64,000 nt of DNA from Qipengyuania_B thermophila. GTDB lineage: Bacteria > Pseudomonadota > Alphaproteobacteria > Sphingomonadales > Sphingomonadaceae. Below the pieces are notes generated by a model, which was given only the letters and a program-made list of their open reading frames with translations, was not told the origin of the DNA and made no database searches. Shown in pieces: positions 26,383 through 34,908 of this stretch. The translations under genes and the position numbers were made by a program. Position 1 is the first letter of the stretch. Each line of letters begins with the position of its first letter. The stretch is taken from positions 620,001 to 684,000 of the forward strand of contig NZ_SDSI01000002.1 in NCBI RefSeq assembly GCF_004153605.1. Reading direction: 5' to 3'.

Positions 26383-26969
26383 CGCTCGATCGTTCCTGCG
26401 CGCCGGATCTTCCGCTGCAGCTGCATGACGCCGTACAGCAACGCTTCCGCACTCGGCGGGCAGCCGGGGACATAGATGTCGACAGGCACGATCCTGTCGC
26501 AGCCGCGCACCACCGAATAGCTGTAGTGGTAGTAGCCGCCGCCGTTCGCGCAGCTGCCCATCGAGATCACGTACTTGGGATCCGACATCTGGTCATAGAC
26601 GCGCCGAAACGCCGGAGCCATCTTGTTGCACAGCGTGCCGGCGACGATGATCACGTCCGACTGCCGCGGAGACGCGCGCGGCGCGACGCCGAACCGCTCC
26701 ATGTCGTAGCGCGGCATGTTGACGTGGATCATCTCCACGGCGCAGCAGGCGAGGCCGAAAGTCATCCACCACAGGCTCCCGGTCCGGGCCCACTGGAACA
26801 GGTCCTCCGTCGAGGTGACGAGGAATCCCTTGTTGTCGACTTCCGTGGCGAGCGCGTTGAAGTAGTCCTGATCCGGCAGGCGGACCTCCCCGCCCTGCGC
26901 GGTCGGCAGGCGTTCAGGGCTGACCCGGCCGTCGCGGCCAGCCGGACTGATTGTCGATGTCGTGTCCAT
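26379..26969 (-). CDS. nuoB: NADH-quinone oxidoreductase subunit B
   Basis: Carries the terminal [4Fe-4S] cluster N2 that reduces quinone. 196 residues. Cluster ligands are in TFGLACCAVEMIH (tandem cysteines), MGSCANGGGYYHYSY and VPGCPPSAEALLYG. The ATG at 26969 lies one base after the nuoA stop. The N-terminal 35 residues before the core are variable and polar. Confidence 0.98.
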   Translation of the reverse strand: MDTTSTISPAGRDGRVSPERLPTAQGGEVRLPDQDYFNALATEVDNKGFLVTSTEDLFQWARTGSLWWMTFGLACCAVEMIHVNMPRYDMERFGVAPRASPRQSDVIIVAGTLCNKMAPAFRRVYDQMSDPKYVISMGSCANGGGYYHYSYSVVRGCDRIVPVDIYVPGCPPSAEALLYGVMQLQRKIRRAGTIER

Positions 26970-26970
26970 G

Positions 26971-27381
26971 TCAGTCCCAGTCCAGTGCGCCGATCTTCCA
27001 CTCGTAAGCGAGCCCGATGGCGAGGATGCCGAGGAAGATCATCATGCCGGTCCAGCCGACCCACCCAGTCACGCCGAGGCTGACCGCCCAGGGAAACAGG
27101 AATGCCGCCTCGAGGTCAAAGATGATGAAGCTGATCGCCACGAGATAGAACTTGACGTCGAACTGGCTGCGCGCATCCTCGAACGCGGGGAAGCCGCATT
27201 CATACTCGCTCAGCTTCTCGGCGGTGGGATTGTACACCCCCGTCAGCCTCGCCGTCGCCATCGGCAGAAAGACGAACAGCGTGGAAAGGCCCAGCGCGAT
27301 CACCAGGAAGATCAGAATGGGCAGATACTGCGACAGGTCGACCACGAGCGATTCCGGTTCGGCTGGATGTGCTGCTGGCAT
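26971..27381 (-). CDS. nuoA: NADH-quinone oxidoreductase subunit A
   Basis: First gene of the complex I operon; small subunit with three membrane helices. 136 residues from the ATG at 27381. The signature KLSEYECGFPAFEDARSQFD followed by VKFYLVAISFIIFDLEAAFL is clear. A GTG at 27345 (MVDLSQYLPILIFL) would give 124 residues and matches homologues better, so the first 12 residues are doubtful. The operon promoter should be in or before the 72-nt gap 27382-27453, where no consensus element is obvious. Confidence 0.95.
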   Translation of the reverse strand: MPAAHPAEPESLVVDLSQYLPILIFLVIALGLSTLFVFLPMATARLTGVYNPTAEKLSEYECGFPAFEDARSQFDVKFYLVAISFIIFDLEAAFLFPWAVSLGVTGWVGWTGMMIFLGILAIGLAYEWKIGALDWD

Positions 27382-27453
27382 CTACGCCGCAGACCGACGG
27401 AGCGCAAGGCCGCTGCCAGCGCCGCCCGTTCCCCCTTTGTCCCGGCCGAACCC

Positions 27454-28920
27454 CTACTTCATCGTCATGCGCACCGTCCGGTCGGTCGCCGGACCGTACG
27501 GCGGCTTGAACCCGGCCAGCTTGGCCACGTCCACCCGCGCCTGATGATAGATGCTGCGGGCGTGACTGAACTCGCGGAACCCTTCCGGCCCATGATAGGA
27601 TCCGATCCCCGACGCGCCCGTGCCGCCGAACGGAAGATCGTCCATCGACACGTGGAACAGCACGTCGTTGGTGGTGACGCCGCCCGATGCGGTGCGGCCC
27701 AGCACCACCTCCTGCTCGGCGCGGTCGTTGCCGAAATAGTACAGCCCAAGCGGCCGGTCGTTGGCGTTGATGTGGTCGATCGCCTCTTCGGTCCGGGAAT
27801 AGGTTTTCACCGGCAGCACCGGACCGAAGATCTCCTCCTGCATGGCGCGCATGTCATCGGTGACCTTGCGCAGGATTGTGAGCGGCATCTTGCGCGCGTT
27901 GCTGTTGGCAAAGTCCTCGTCGGCAGGGTTGACGACGACTACCTCCGCTCCCTTGTCGCGGGCGTCTTCCACCAGGTCCTGCAGACGCTGATGATGCCGG
28001 TCGGTGACGATGCTCGCATAATCATCATTGGCGAGCACCGTCGGGTAAAGCGTGCGGGCACCAAGCTCGACGGCGGCGACCATCGCGTCCTCCTGGCTCT
28101 CGTGCACCAGCAGATAGTCGGGTGCCAGGCAGATCTGCCCCGCGTTCATCATCTTGCCCAGCGCGATGCGCTCGCCCGCCTTGGCAAGGTCGGCGGAACG
28201 GCCGACGACGACCGGCGACTTGCCGCCGAGTTCCAGCGTCACGGGGACGAGATTGCGGGCGGCTGCCTCCATCACCTTGCGTCCGGTCTGGGTCGAGCCG
28301 GTGAACACCAGATGGTCGAACGGCAGTTCCGAGAACGCCTGCGCGACGTCTGGGCCGCCGGTGATGACCGCCACTTCCTCCTCGGCAAAGGTGCGCTCGA
28401 CAAGCTGCCTGAGCAGTTCGGATGTCCGCTCGGTGAACTCCGACGGCTTGAGCATCGCCCGGTTGCCCGCGGCAAGAACCTGCATGAGCGGACCGAAGGA
28501 CAGGTTCACCGGAAAGTTCCAGGGGCTCAGAATGCCCACCACCCCCTTGGGTTCGTAGCGCACCTCGGCACGGGCACCGAGAAGCGGCAGGGGGAAGTCG
28601 AGGCTGCGCCGGCTCGGCTTGGCCCAGCCCTCCAGATGCTTCAGACAATACTTGCCGAACCGCACCGTGCCGGCGATGTCCGTCATCATGGACTGACGCT
28701 GCGACCGGCTGCCGAAGTCCTCGGCCATGGCCGCGCAGAGCGCCTCGGCATGGTCCTTCAGCAGCCGCACGGCCCGCTCGATGCGGTTGCGCCGCACGGC
28801 GAGCCGTTCGGGGCGCGAGGCCACGAAAGCGCCGCGCTGCCGCTCAAGCACATGCTGCATTCTCGCCGCCTCTCCGCTCATCCGCTGCACCTCCGCATTG
28901 TCAACATCTGCCGGGGACAT
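27454..28920 (-). CDS. Aldehyde dehydrogenase, coniferyl-aldehyde type
   Basis: NAD(P)-dependent oxidation of an aldehyde to its acid. 488 residues. The catalytic cysteine is Cys264 in GQICLAPDY and the general base Glu230 in LELGGKSP; the NAD fold motif FTGSTQTGRKV is at 206-216. The first 120 residues and the absence of the usual longer N-terminus, together with GILSPWNFPVNLSFGP, fit the coniferyl-aldehyde dehydrogenase (CalB-like) branch, which includes long-chain and aromatic aldehyde enzymes. The real substrate cannot be told. It lies downstream of no partner, is divergent from the thiolase and shares its orientation with nuoA 72 nt downstream. Confidence 0.93.
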   Translation of the reverse strand: MSPADVDNAEVQRMSGEAARMQHVLERQRGAFVASRPERLAVRRNRIERAVRLLKDHAEALCAAMAEDFGSRSQRQSMMTDIAGTVRFGKYCLKHLEGWAKPSRRSLDFPLPLLGARAEVRYEPKGVVGILSPWNFPVNLSFGPLMQVLAAGNRAMLKPSEFTERTSELLRQLVERTFAEEEVAVITGGPDVAQAFSELPFDHLVFTGSTQTGRKVMEAAARNLVPVTLELGGKSPVVVGRSADLAKAGERIALGKMMNAGQICLAPDYLLVHESQEDAMVAAVELGARTLYPTVLANDDYASIVTDRHHQRLQDLVEDARDKGAEVVVVNPADEDFANSNARKMPLTILRKVTDDMRAMQEEIFGPVLPVKTYSRTEEAIDHINANDRPLGLYYFGNDRAEQEVVLGRTASGGVTTNDVLFHVSMDDLPFGGTGASGIGSYHGPEGFREFSHARSIYHQARVDVAKLAGFKPPYGPATDRTVRMTMK

Positions 28921-28974
28921 TAGCTACCCGCCACTGATTTACCAGCCTCCGCTGCCACCGAAAGGTTCCCGTTC

Positions 28975-30171
28975 ATGCCGTCCTTCAGTCCGTCCGATCC
29001 TGTGGTTCTCCTGTCCTATGCGCGCACGCCGATGGGCGGGATGCAGGGCGTGCTGGCCGATGCGTCCGCCACGGATCTCGGCGCAACCGCCGTGCGCGCG
29101 GCCGTGGACCGGGCGGGCGTGGCCGGAGACACGATCGACCGGATCTACATGGGCTGCGTCCTGCCGGCCGGCCTGGGACAGGCGCCGGCAAGGCAGGCGG
29201 CGATCAAGGCGGGGCTGCCCGTTTCCGTCCAGGCCAGCACCGTCAACAAGGTGTGCGGTTCGGGCATGCAGACCATCATCATGGGCGCCGAGGCGCTCGC
29301 CACCGGCAGCGCGGACGTCATCGTCGCCGGTGGCATGGAGAGCATGACCAACGCGCCCTACCTTCTGAAGAAGCACCGCTCCGGCGCCCGCATCGGACAC
29401 GACACCGCCTATGACCACATGTTCCTCGACGGGCTGGAGGACGCCTACGAGGCCGGCCGGGCCATGGGCACATTCGCGCAGGACACGGCCAACGAGTACC
29501 AGATGAGCCGCGAGGACATGGACGCCTATGCGGTGGAGTCGCTGCGCCGTGCCAACGCGGCAATAGAAACGGGCCGCTTCGATGACGAAGTGGTGCCGGT
29601 GGTCGTCTCCGGCCGCGGCGGCGAGACGCGCGTCACCACCGACGAGCAGCCGGGCCGCGGAAAGCCCGACAAGATCCCGTCGCTGAAGCCGGCCTTCGCC
29701 AAGGACGGCACGATCACCGCCGCCACCTCCTCGTCGATTTCCGACGGCGCGGCAGCCGTCGTTCTCACCCGCGAGAGCGTCGCCCGTGCCAGGGGGCTGG
29801 CGCCGGTTGCCCGCATCGTGGCCACGGCCGCGCATGCACAGGAGCCAGCCCGCTTCACCACGGCGCCCATCGGGGCGATCCGCAAGGTGCTGGACCGCGC
29901 CGGGTGGCAGGTGGCCGATGTCGATCTGTGGGAAATCAATGAAGCGTTCGCCTGCGTCGCGATGTTCGCCATGCGCGACCTGTCGATCCCGCACGACCGG
30001 CTGAACGTGAATGGCGGCGGGACCGCGCTCGGTCACCCGATCGGCGCGAGCGGAACCCGCATCGTCGTCACTCTGCTCAACGCCCTGAAACAGCAGAACA
30101 AGCGCCGCGGCGTGGCCAGCCTGTGCATCGGCGGCGGCGAGGCAACGGCCCTCGCCATCGAGATCTGCTGA
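28975..30171 (+). CDS. Acetyl-CoA acetyltransferase (thiolase)
   Basis: Thiolase II type enzyme that joins two acetyl-CoA to acetoacetyl-CoA or runs in the reverse direction; used for PHB synthesis or for degradation of branched or ketone substrates. 398 residues. The nucleophile is Cys94 in NKVCGSGMQ. NEAFA, the His354 motif GHPIGASG and the second Cys384 (SLCIGGGEA) complete the active site. GAAG at -13 (gaaagg) precedes the ATG. It is transcribed divergently from the aldehyde dehydrogenase over a 54-bp gap. Assignment as biosynthetic or catabolic is open, as no phaB or HMG-CoA gene is in the window. Confidence 0.95.
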   Translation: MPSFSPSDPVVLLSYARTPMGGMQGVLADASATDLGATAVRAAVDRAGVAGDTIDRIYMGCVLPAGLGQAPARQAAIKAGLPVSVQASTVNKVCGSGMQTIIMGAEALATGSADVIVAGGMESMTNAPYLLKKHRSGARIGHDTAYDHMFLDGLEDAYEAGRAMGTFAQDTANEYQMSREDMDAYAVESLRRANAAIETGRFDDEVVPVVVSGRGGETRVTTDEQPGRGKPDKIPSLKPAFAKDGTITAATSSSISDGAAAVVLTRESVARARGLAPVARIVATAAHAQEPARFTTAPIGAIRKVLDRAGWQVADVDLWEINEAFACVAMFAMRDLSIPHDRLNVNGGGTALGHPIGASGTRIVVTLLNALKQQNKRRGVASLCIGGGEATALAIEIC

Positions 30172-30249
30172 CAGGCGGAAAAGAACGCGCCCTTCAGGAA
30201 CATCGCACCGCGCGGGGCGCTTGGAAGCTTTATTCGTGGAGATTCCGAG

Positions 30250-30651
30250 ATGAAGCGAACCGCGCTCGCCTGCATGACTCTGGCTCTTGCGGCCTGTGGG
30301 CAGAACAACCGCACGGCACAGGAGCAGCAGGCGCAACCGACCACACCGGCCACCGGCGCGATGGCGCCCGCTGCTCCGTCCGCCAGCGCCGGCGTGTACG
30401 AGGTGACAACCACGGACAACCAGCGCCTGACCAAGCGCCTGAACGCTGACGGTTCGTATCTAATCTCGCGCGACGGCACGCAGACCGAGAGTGGCCGCTG
30501 GCGGGAGTCGGGACAGCAATTGTGCCTCACTCCGCAGGGCGGAAGCGAAACCTGCTACACCGGTTCGCAGCCGGACGCGTCAGGCGCGTTCGTGATGCAG
30601 GGCAGCGGCGGGGCGCTGAACGGGGCGAGCGTGCGGCGAACCGCAGGCTAG
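30250..30651 (+). CDS. Small lipoprotein of unknown function
   Basis: 133 residues. The signal sequence MKRTALACMTLALAAC has the lipobox LAAC with Cys16, so the protein is expected to be lipid-anchored. After a Gln/Pro/Ala/Thr-rich linker of about 35 residues comes a small beta-rich domain (VYEVTTTDNQRLTKRLNADG to GRWRESGQQLCLTPQGG) with two cysteines in CLTPQGGSETC. A GGAG Shine-Dalgarno precedes the ATG. It lies 78 nt after the thiolase and could be read from the same promoter. No family recognised with confidence. Confidence 0.88.
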   Translation: MKRTALACMTLALAACGQNNRTAQEQQAQPTTPATGAMAPAAPSASAGVYEVTTTDNQRLTKRLNADGSYLISRDGTQTESGRWRESGQQLCLTPQGGSETCYTGSQPDASGAFVMQGSGGALNGASVRRTAG

Positions 30652-30673
30652 CATTGTCGGAGCCGCTGCGGAT

Positions 30674-30694
30674 CCGCGCGCCCATGGCGCGCGG
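30674..30694. terminator. Perfect 9-bp hairpin between convergent genes
   Basis: CCGCGCGCC at 30674-30682 pairs with GGCGCGCGG at 30686-30694 around a CAT loop. It sits in the 58-bp space between the convergent lipoprotein and SH3-protein genes and could stop or protect both transcripts. There is no following T-tract. Confidence 0.45.
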
Positions 30695-30709
30695 CCCTGC
30701 GCGCTGAAG

Positions 30710-31171
30710 TCAGATGCCCCAGAGGTGATTGGCAGGAGCCCAGCCGCGGCGCTTGCCGATCGCGATGCGGCACCAGCCCTCCGCGCAGGTTTCGAGCCGC
30801 GCGATGACGTCGCGTTCGAGCCGCCACAGCAGACGGGCACCCGCGTCCGGCTCTTCGCGCATCGGCGTCAGGCCAGGCTGCACGACCATCACGGTACGCT
30901 CCTCCGTCAGCAGCCGCGCCGCCACCCAGCCGCGCGCGCCGTCCTTGTCCTCGACGAGGCGCCACCCCTCGCGCACGCGCACGACCCGCAGTGGCACGCC
31001 GACGCGCTTGTAGATCCAGGCGATCCGGAACTCCGGACTGGGCCCCACGCGCATGTTCACTTCGTTCACCCGGGTCGAGGCCCAGTAGGGAACCGTTCTC
31101 TGCTGCGCCTCGAGCCGTTCAGGAAAGGCGAACGCCGCGAGGAGGAGAAGCACACAAGCAAGTGACCGCAT
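30710..31171 (-). CDS. Exported SH3-domain protein
   Basis: 153 residues from the ATG at 31171. A signal peptide is evident (MRSLACVLLLLAAFAFPERL, cleavage near AEAQQ-like LEAQQ). The mature part holds two bacterial SH3-like repeats: VNEVNMRVGPSPEFRI with VREGWRLVEDKDGARGWVA, and then MREEPDAGARLLWRLERD with CAEGWCRIAIGKRRGWAP. Such domains often bind peptidoglycan, so a periplasmic envelope role is likely. Short frames upstream of 31171 have no signal peptide. Enzyme activity is not expected. It stands alone between a convergent lipoprotein and uvsE. Confidence 0.9.
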   Translation of the reverse strand: MRSLACVLLLLAAFAFPERLEAQQRTVPYWASTRVNEVNMRVGPSPEFRIAWIYKRVGVPLRVVRVREGWRLVEDKDGARGWVAARLLTEERTVMVVQPGLTPMREEPDAGARLLWRLERDVIARLETCAEGWCRIAIGKRRGWAPANHLWGI

Positions 31172-31267
31172 GCGCGAGCAGTAAGACGGTTGGCGCGTGC
31201 CTCGCAAGAGAGGTTCAGCAAGGCGCACAGGCAGCGGAGCGTCCCCCTGGCCCTGCGGCGGCGGCGC

Positions 31268-32431
31268 CTATGCAGCCGCGTCCTGCAGCCCTTCGTCGAC
31301 GTCGGCGCTCTCATCCCGGGCAGCGCCGGCCTCCAGCCGCACCTCGTCGGCAGCAAGCCGGGCCGCATCGTCTTCGGTGATTCCGAAGCGGGCGGCGACA
31401 TCCGGCGCGAAGCGCAGCAAGTCCGGCCTCAGGCGCAGCAGGCTGATGTCCTTTGCCTTGCCTTCCAGCATGACGTCGAAGATCAACCCTTGAGCCATCC
31501 GCATGAAGGTGGCGAACTCGAACGGATTGGTGAAGTCGGAATGGCCGGTCCAGACCGGCGCCCTCAGCACCGTCTTGATACGCGCGCCTGCCTTGACGGG
31601 TGTTTTCAGCATCTCGCCCTTCGGGGCTGAAGGCGTTCCGCTTCTCGCCGCGTCCCGCTGCCTGGCGGTGAGTTTCACCTTGACCTCGCGCAGTTCCGTA
31701 CGCGGGGAGGAAAAGTGGATCTTCGGGCGGCATCCGTCCGGCCACGTGGCGAGGAACCGCTCAAGCGTGCTCCGCATGTCCACCCGCTCGGGGTTGAGGC
31801 ACCAGAAATGCTGGTAATCGAACACCAGCCGCACACCCGTGCGCTCGTGGATCCACAGAACGTCCGCGGCAGAAAAGCGGATGTCGTCATTCTCCAGCAC
31901 CAGGCGCCGACGAACATGTTCGGGACACCTCTCGAACCCGGAAATCCACCGCGCCCGGCTGGCTTCGTGATCGCCGTAAACGCCGCCCACGTGCGTGACG
32001 AGCACCGCCTCGTCATCAAGCTCCATGCGGTCGAGCATGTCCGCCTGGCTCGACAGATCCCAGATGCTCTTGGCGGTCAACGCGTCGTCGGGCGAATTCA
32101 GCAGCACATACTGCGAAGGGTGGAAGGACAGACGGATGCCAAGCTCCCTCGCCCTGCGTCCGAATGCCCTCAGCTCCGCGTCGCTGTCCGCCACCTGATT
32201 GTGGAACTGCGGAAGTTCCGGATGGGTGGCGTACGGCGCGATGTCCGAGGAAAGCCGGTACATGCGGATGTCCTCTTCATCGAGATAGTCGAGAACGGGG
32301 TGAAGCAGATCGAGCGAGCATTTGAGATGCGGGTTCTTCTGCCAGCGCCGGGTGTCCTGCGTCCTGAGCCCCGCCCGCCCCATCACTTTGACCGGAAAGC
32401 CGAGCCGCAGGGGCTGCCGCTGATCACTCAT
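31268..32431 (-). CDS. uvsE: UV DNA damage endonuclease
   Basis: A TIM-barrel endonuclease that nicks 5' of pyrimidine dimers and other lesions, independent of UvrABC. 387 residues. UvdE-typical sequences: LGFPVKVMGRAGLRT at the N-terminus, RMYRLSSDIAPYATHPE, LSFHPSQYVLLNSPDDAL (metal-binding His), VTHVGGVYGDHEASR and LVLENDDIRFSAADVL (metal-binding Glu). The C-terminal 100 residues are basic and then Ala/Asp/Glu-rich, longer than in the Thermus enzyme. It stands alone on the minus strand. Family assignment is firm; the repair role is inferred from the family. Confidence 0.92.
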   Translation of the reverse strand: MSDQRQPLRLGFPVKVMGRAGLRTQDTRRWQKNPHLKCSLDLLHPVLDYLDEEDIRMYRLSSDIAPYATHPELPQFHNQVADSDAELRAFGRRARELGIRLSFHPSQYVLLNSPDDALTAKSIWDLSSQADMLDRMELDDEAVLVTHVGGVYGDHEASRARWISGFERCPEHVRRRLVLENDDIRFSAADVLWIHERTGVRLVFDYQHFWCLNPERVDMRSTLERFLATWPDGCRPKIHFSSPRTELREVKVKLTARQRDAARSGTPSAPKGEMLKTPVKAGARIKTVLRAPVWTGHSDFTNPFEFATFMRMAQGLIFDVMLEGKAKDISLLRLRPDLLRFAPDVAARFGITEDDAARLAADEVRLEAGAARDESADVDEGLQDAAA

Positions 32432-32735
32432 GCCCGCTCCCCGCCTCCCCGTTTGGCAGACGCGTCCACGATCCCTGCGGCCGCTCTACGGGCAAGTGGC
32501 TGGCGGCGATGCCCGTCTGGTTTGCGTGCGGGTGTGGGCCGGTCATGGCAGGGAAATGCAGTCCGGCCGCAAAGGGTCCGCGCCGGCTGATCGCACCGCA
32601 TGATGCACACGGACAGAAGGCGGACGACGCATCCGCCGTGCCCCCGCGGCGCGTCGCAGTCCCTTTCCTTAGAGACATCCCTTCGTCTGGCGCCCCTAGG
32701 CAGCCGGACAGCCGCACAGGCTGGCCGGCGGCGGC
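32432..32735. other. 304-bp intergenic region without a recognised gene
   Basis: Lies between the nitronate-monooxygenase-like gene and uvsE, both on the minus strand, so it contains the uvsE promoter and the end of the amiC-to-NMO transcript. Short frames exist on both strands, but they have no ribosome site or sensible composition. I see no tRNA fold, repeat or clear -35/-10 pair. Confidence 0.5.
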
Positions 32736-34142
32736 TCAGTCGCCGGTCAGGATGCGTTCCACCAGCTGCTGAACAGTCGGGGTGAAGTTGTTGGAGTAGA
32801 AGGGATCGTCACGGAACCGATAGGCGGCATGTCCGGCGAACATGAGGTTCTGTTCCACCGGTCCGCCATGGGCGATGTCCTGAAGCGTCTTCTGGATGCA
32901 GAAGCTGCGCGGATCGGCCAGCCGGCCGGTCGTGTAGTCGTCATGATCCTTCCAGGAGGAAAACTGGCAATGCGACAGACAGCCCATGCAGTCCTTCTGG
33001 TCCTGGCGGATCATGTCGCGGCTTTCCGGTGTCACATAGACGATGGTGTCGTCCGGCGTCTTGAGCGCCTCGGTGTAGCCTTGCGCAAACCAGGCCTGCG
33101 CGCGGCTGTAGTCGCGCGGCGCGACCCAGAAGTTCCTGCCGCGCACGCCGACGTCGAGCTGCATCGTGTGTTCGCCGGCAGGCACCTTGCTGTAGGGGAT
33201 CTGCCGCTCCGAGCGGTGGATCAGATCGAGCAGAAACGGGTTCTTGACCGCGCTCGAATAGAAGCCTGTCGGCGAGAACTTGTGCAACAGCACGTCACCC
33301 GGGGCGATGTGGCGCAGGGCATCCTTCCAGCCTTGCGGGATCGGGCTTTCCTCGGTCAGCAGCGGACGGGTTCCGAACTGGAAGGCGATCTCGCCCAGCT
33401 CGGGATTGTCGATCCAGTCGTTCCATTCGCGCAGGAACCACACGCCACCGGCCATGACGATGGGCACAGTCTCCGCCACCCCTTCGGCCCGCATCGTTGC
33501 GCGCAGTGCCGCCACGCGGGGATAAGGATCTTCCGGCTTCAGCGGATCCTCCGCGTTGGACAGTCCGTTGTGTCCCCCCGCAAGCCAGGGATCCTCGTAG
33601 ACGACCGCGGCCATGAGGTCGGGAACCTTGTGGTACGACCGCTTCCACAGGGCCCGGAATGCCCGCGCCGAGCTGACGATCGGCAGGTAGTGAACCCCGT
33701 GACGCTGCGCGATTTCCGCGAGCCGGTACGGCATGCCGGCGCCGCAGGTGACCCCGGCCACCATGCCGCGGGTGCGTTCCAGCACGCCTTCGAGCACCTC
33801 CTGCGCGCCCCCCATCTCCCACAGCACGTTGATGTTGATGGCGCCGCGCCCGCCGGCGATCTCGTGCGCGCGGCGGACCTGTTCGACGGCGCCGTCAATG
33901 GCATAGCCGATCAGCTGCCGATGCCGCTCGAGGCGGGTCATGGCATCATAGACCTGCGGCACGATCCGGCCTTCGGCATCATAGCTGTCGGCGTTGACGG
34001 CACTGATGGTGCCGATGCCGCCCGCCGCAGCCCACGCTCCGGAAGATGCGTGGTTGGTCGCGGATACGCCCTTGCCACCCTCAATCAGCGGCCACACCTC
34101 GCGGCCGCCATAAAGGATCGGCTTCAAACCCTTAAATGCCAT
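32736..34142 (-). CDS. Nitronate monooxygenase family protein
   Basis: A 468-residue FMN-dependent TIM-barrel protein related to 2-nitropropane dioxygenase, with the patterns SGAWAAAGGIGTISAV, AGVTCGAGMPYRL, IVMAGGVWF and EIAFQFGTRPLLTEESPI. Compared with ordinary nitronate monooxygenases of about 350 residues it has a C-terminal part with several cysteines (KDCMGCLSHCQFSS, then FCIQKTL), suggestive of a metal or Fe-S site. The substrate is unknown; family members also act as enoyl reductases. Its ATG lies within the end of the methyltransferase gene (11-nt overlap). It ends the amiC-ponA-prfB transcript. Confidence 0.88.
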   Translation of the reverse strand: MAFKGLKPILYGGREVWPLIEGGKGVSATNHASSGAWAAAGGIGTISAVNADSYDAEGRIVPQVYDAMTRLERHRQLIGYAIDGAVEQVRRAHEIAGGRGAININVLWEMGGAQEVLEGVLERTRGMVAGVTCGAGMPYRLAEIAQRHGVHYLPIVSSARAFRALWKRSYHKVPDLMAAVVYEDPWLAGGHNGLSNAEDPLKPEDPYPRVAALRATMRAEGVAETVPIVMAGGVWFLREWNDWIDNPELGEIAFQFGTRPLLTEESPIPQGWKDALRHIAPGDVLLHKFSPTGFYSSAVKNPFLLDLIHRSERQIPYSKVPAGEHTMQLDVGVRGRNFWVAPRDYSRAQAWFAQGYTEALKTPDDTIVYVTPESRDMIRQDQKDCMGCLSHCQFSSWKDHDDYTTGRLADPRSFCIQKTLQDIAHGGPVEQNLMFAGHAAYRFRDDPFYSNNFTPTVQQLVERILTGD

Positions 34143-34908
34143 TGTTCATACTCACTCGCTGTGCCGCAGGCTTTGCCGCCGAAGCGCGCCTCGTGTCGAG
34201 GCGGCAGGGGCGGATGGCCCGCGGTTCGGGCCGCGACGCGGCGGGGCGGAACTTGGCGAAGAAGCCCGCCAGTTTCGGCTTGTCGCTGAACTGCACGAGT
34301 TCGAACCCCACGGCGCGGAACTCGCATTGAAGAAGCAGCGGATCGATGCCGTGCTCGTCGGTCGGCCGGTCAGTGTCGACCACGATCACCTCGCCGCCCG
34401 GCTTGAGCGCGCCCCACAACCTCCACAGGAAGGCATAGGGTTCAGCGACTTCGTGGTACATGTGGACGAGAAAGATGCGGTCGAAACTCCCCGGGGGCAG
34501 GCGCGGATCGTCCGGAGCGCCAAGCTTGATCGAGACGTTGTCGAGCCGCTCCCGGCTGACCCGCTCACCAAGCCTGCGCAGGGCGTCGGCGTCGATGTCC
34601 TGCGCCAGAACCCGGCCTTCCGGTCCCACGCGTTCGGCTAGACGGACCGTGTAGTAGCCTTCGCCCGCGCCGATGTCGGCGACGGTCATGCCGGGGCGGA
34701 TGTTGGCAAGGTCCATCACCACCTGCGCCTCGTTCACGCTGTCGCGGGCCGTTTCCGTCGAAAAGCGGTTGGCGCCGAGATTCGATACCGGCCGGTCAGC
34801 CCGCGGGAACTCGCGCGCCGTCTCGGGACGGTCACTCGCCCGCCCGTCGCATGCCGCCAGGGTCGACGATGCGGCCGCCAAAGCCAGCAGGAACACCGTC
34901 CGGATCAT
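34132..34908 (-). CDS. SAM-dependent methyltransferase-like lipoprotein
   Basis: 258 residues. The N-terminus is a lipoprotein signal: MIRTVFLLALAAASSTLAAC with the lipobox LAAC and Cys20, followed by a polar linker. The rest is a class I methyltransferase fold: motif I VADIGAGEGYYTVRL at about 76-90, an acidic residue after the second strand (AQDID), FDRIFLVHMYHEV as the motif IV region, and LKPGGEVIVVD. The prediction is a methyltransferase fold outside the cytoplasm, where SAM should be absent; so it may act on something else, or the signal may not be used. Its start overlaps the prfB stop by 4 nt. The target of methylation, if any, is unknown. Confidence 0.87.
   Translation of the reverse strand: MIRTVFLLALAAASSTLAACDGRASDRPETAREFPRADRPVSNLGANRFSTETARDSVNEAQVVMDLANIRPGMTVADIGAGEGYYTVRLAERVGPEGRVLAQDIDADALRRLGERVSRERLDNVSIKLGAPDDPRLPPGSFDRIFLVHMYHEVAEPYAFLWRLWGALKPGGEVIVVDTDRPTDEHGIDPLLLQCEFRAVGFELVQFSDKPKLAGFFAKFRPAASRPEPRAIRPCRLDTRRASAAKPAAQRVSMNNGI

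Noticed and set aside
23401..26475. A 1024-codon open frame on the plus strand
   Set aside because: It lies opposite nuoC, nuoD and nuoE, is full of His, Arg and Asp repeats without domain motifs, and is explained by the GC-rich third positions of the real genes.
32424..32772. Short open frames on both strands in the 304-bp gap before uvsE
   Set aside because: No ribosome site, no hydrophobic or domain pattern, and composition like non-coding GC-rich DNA.
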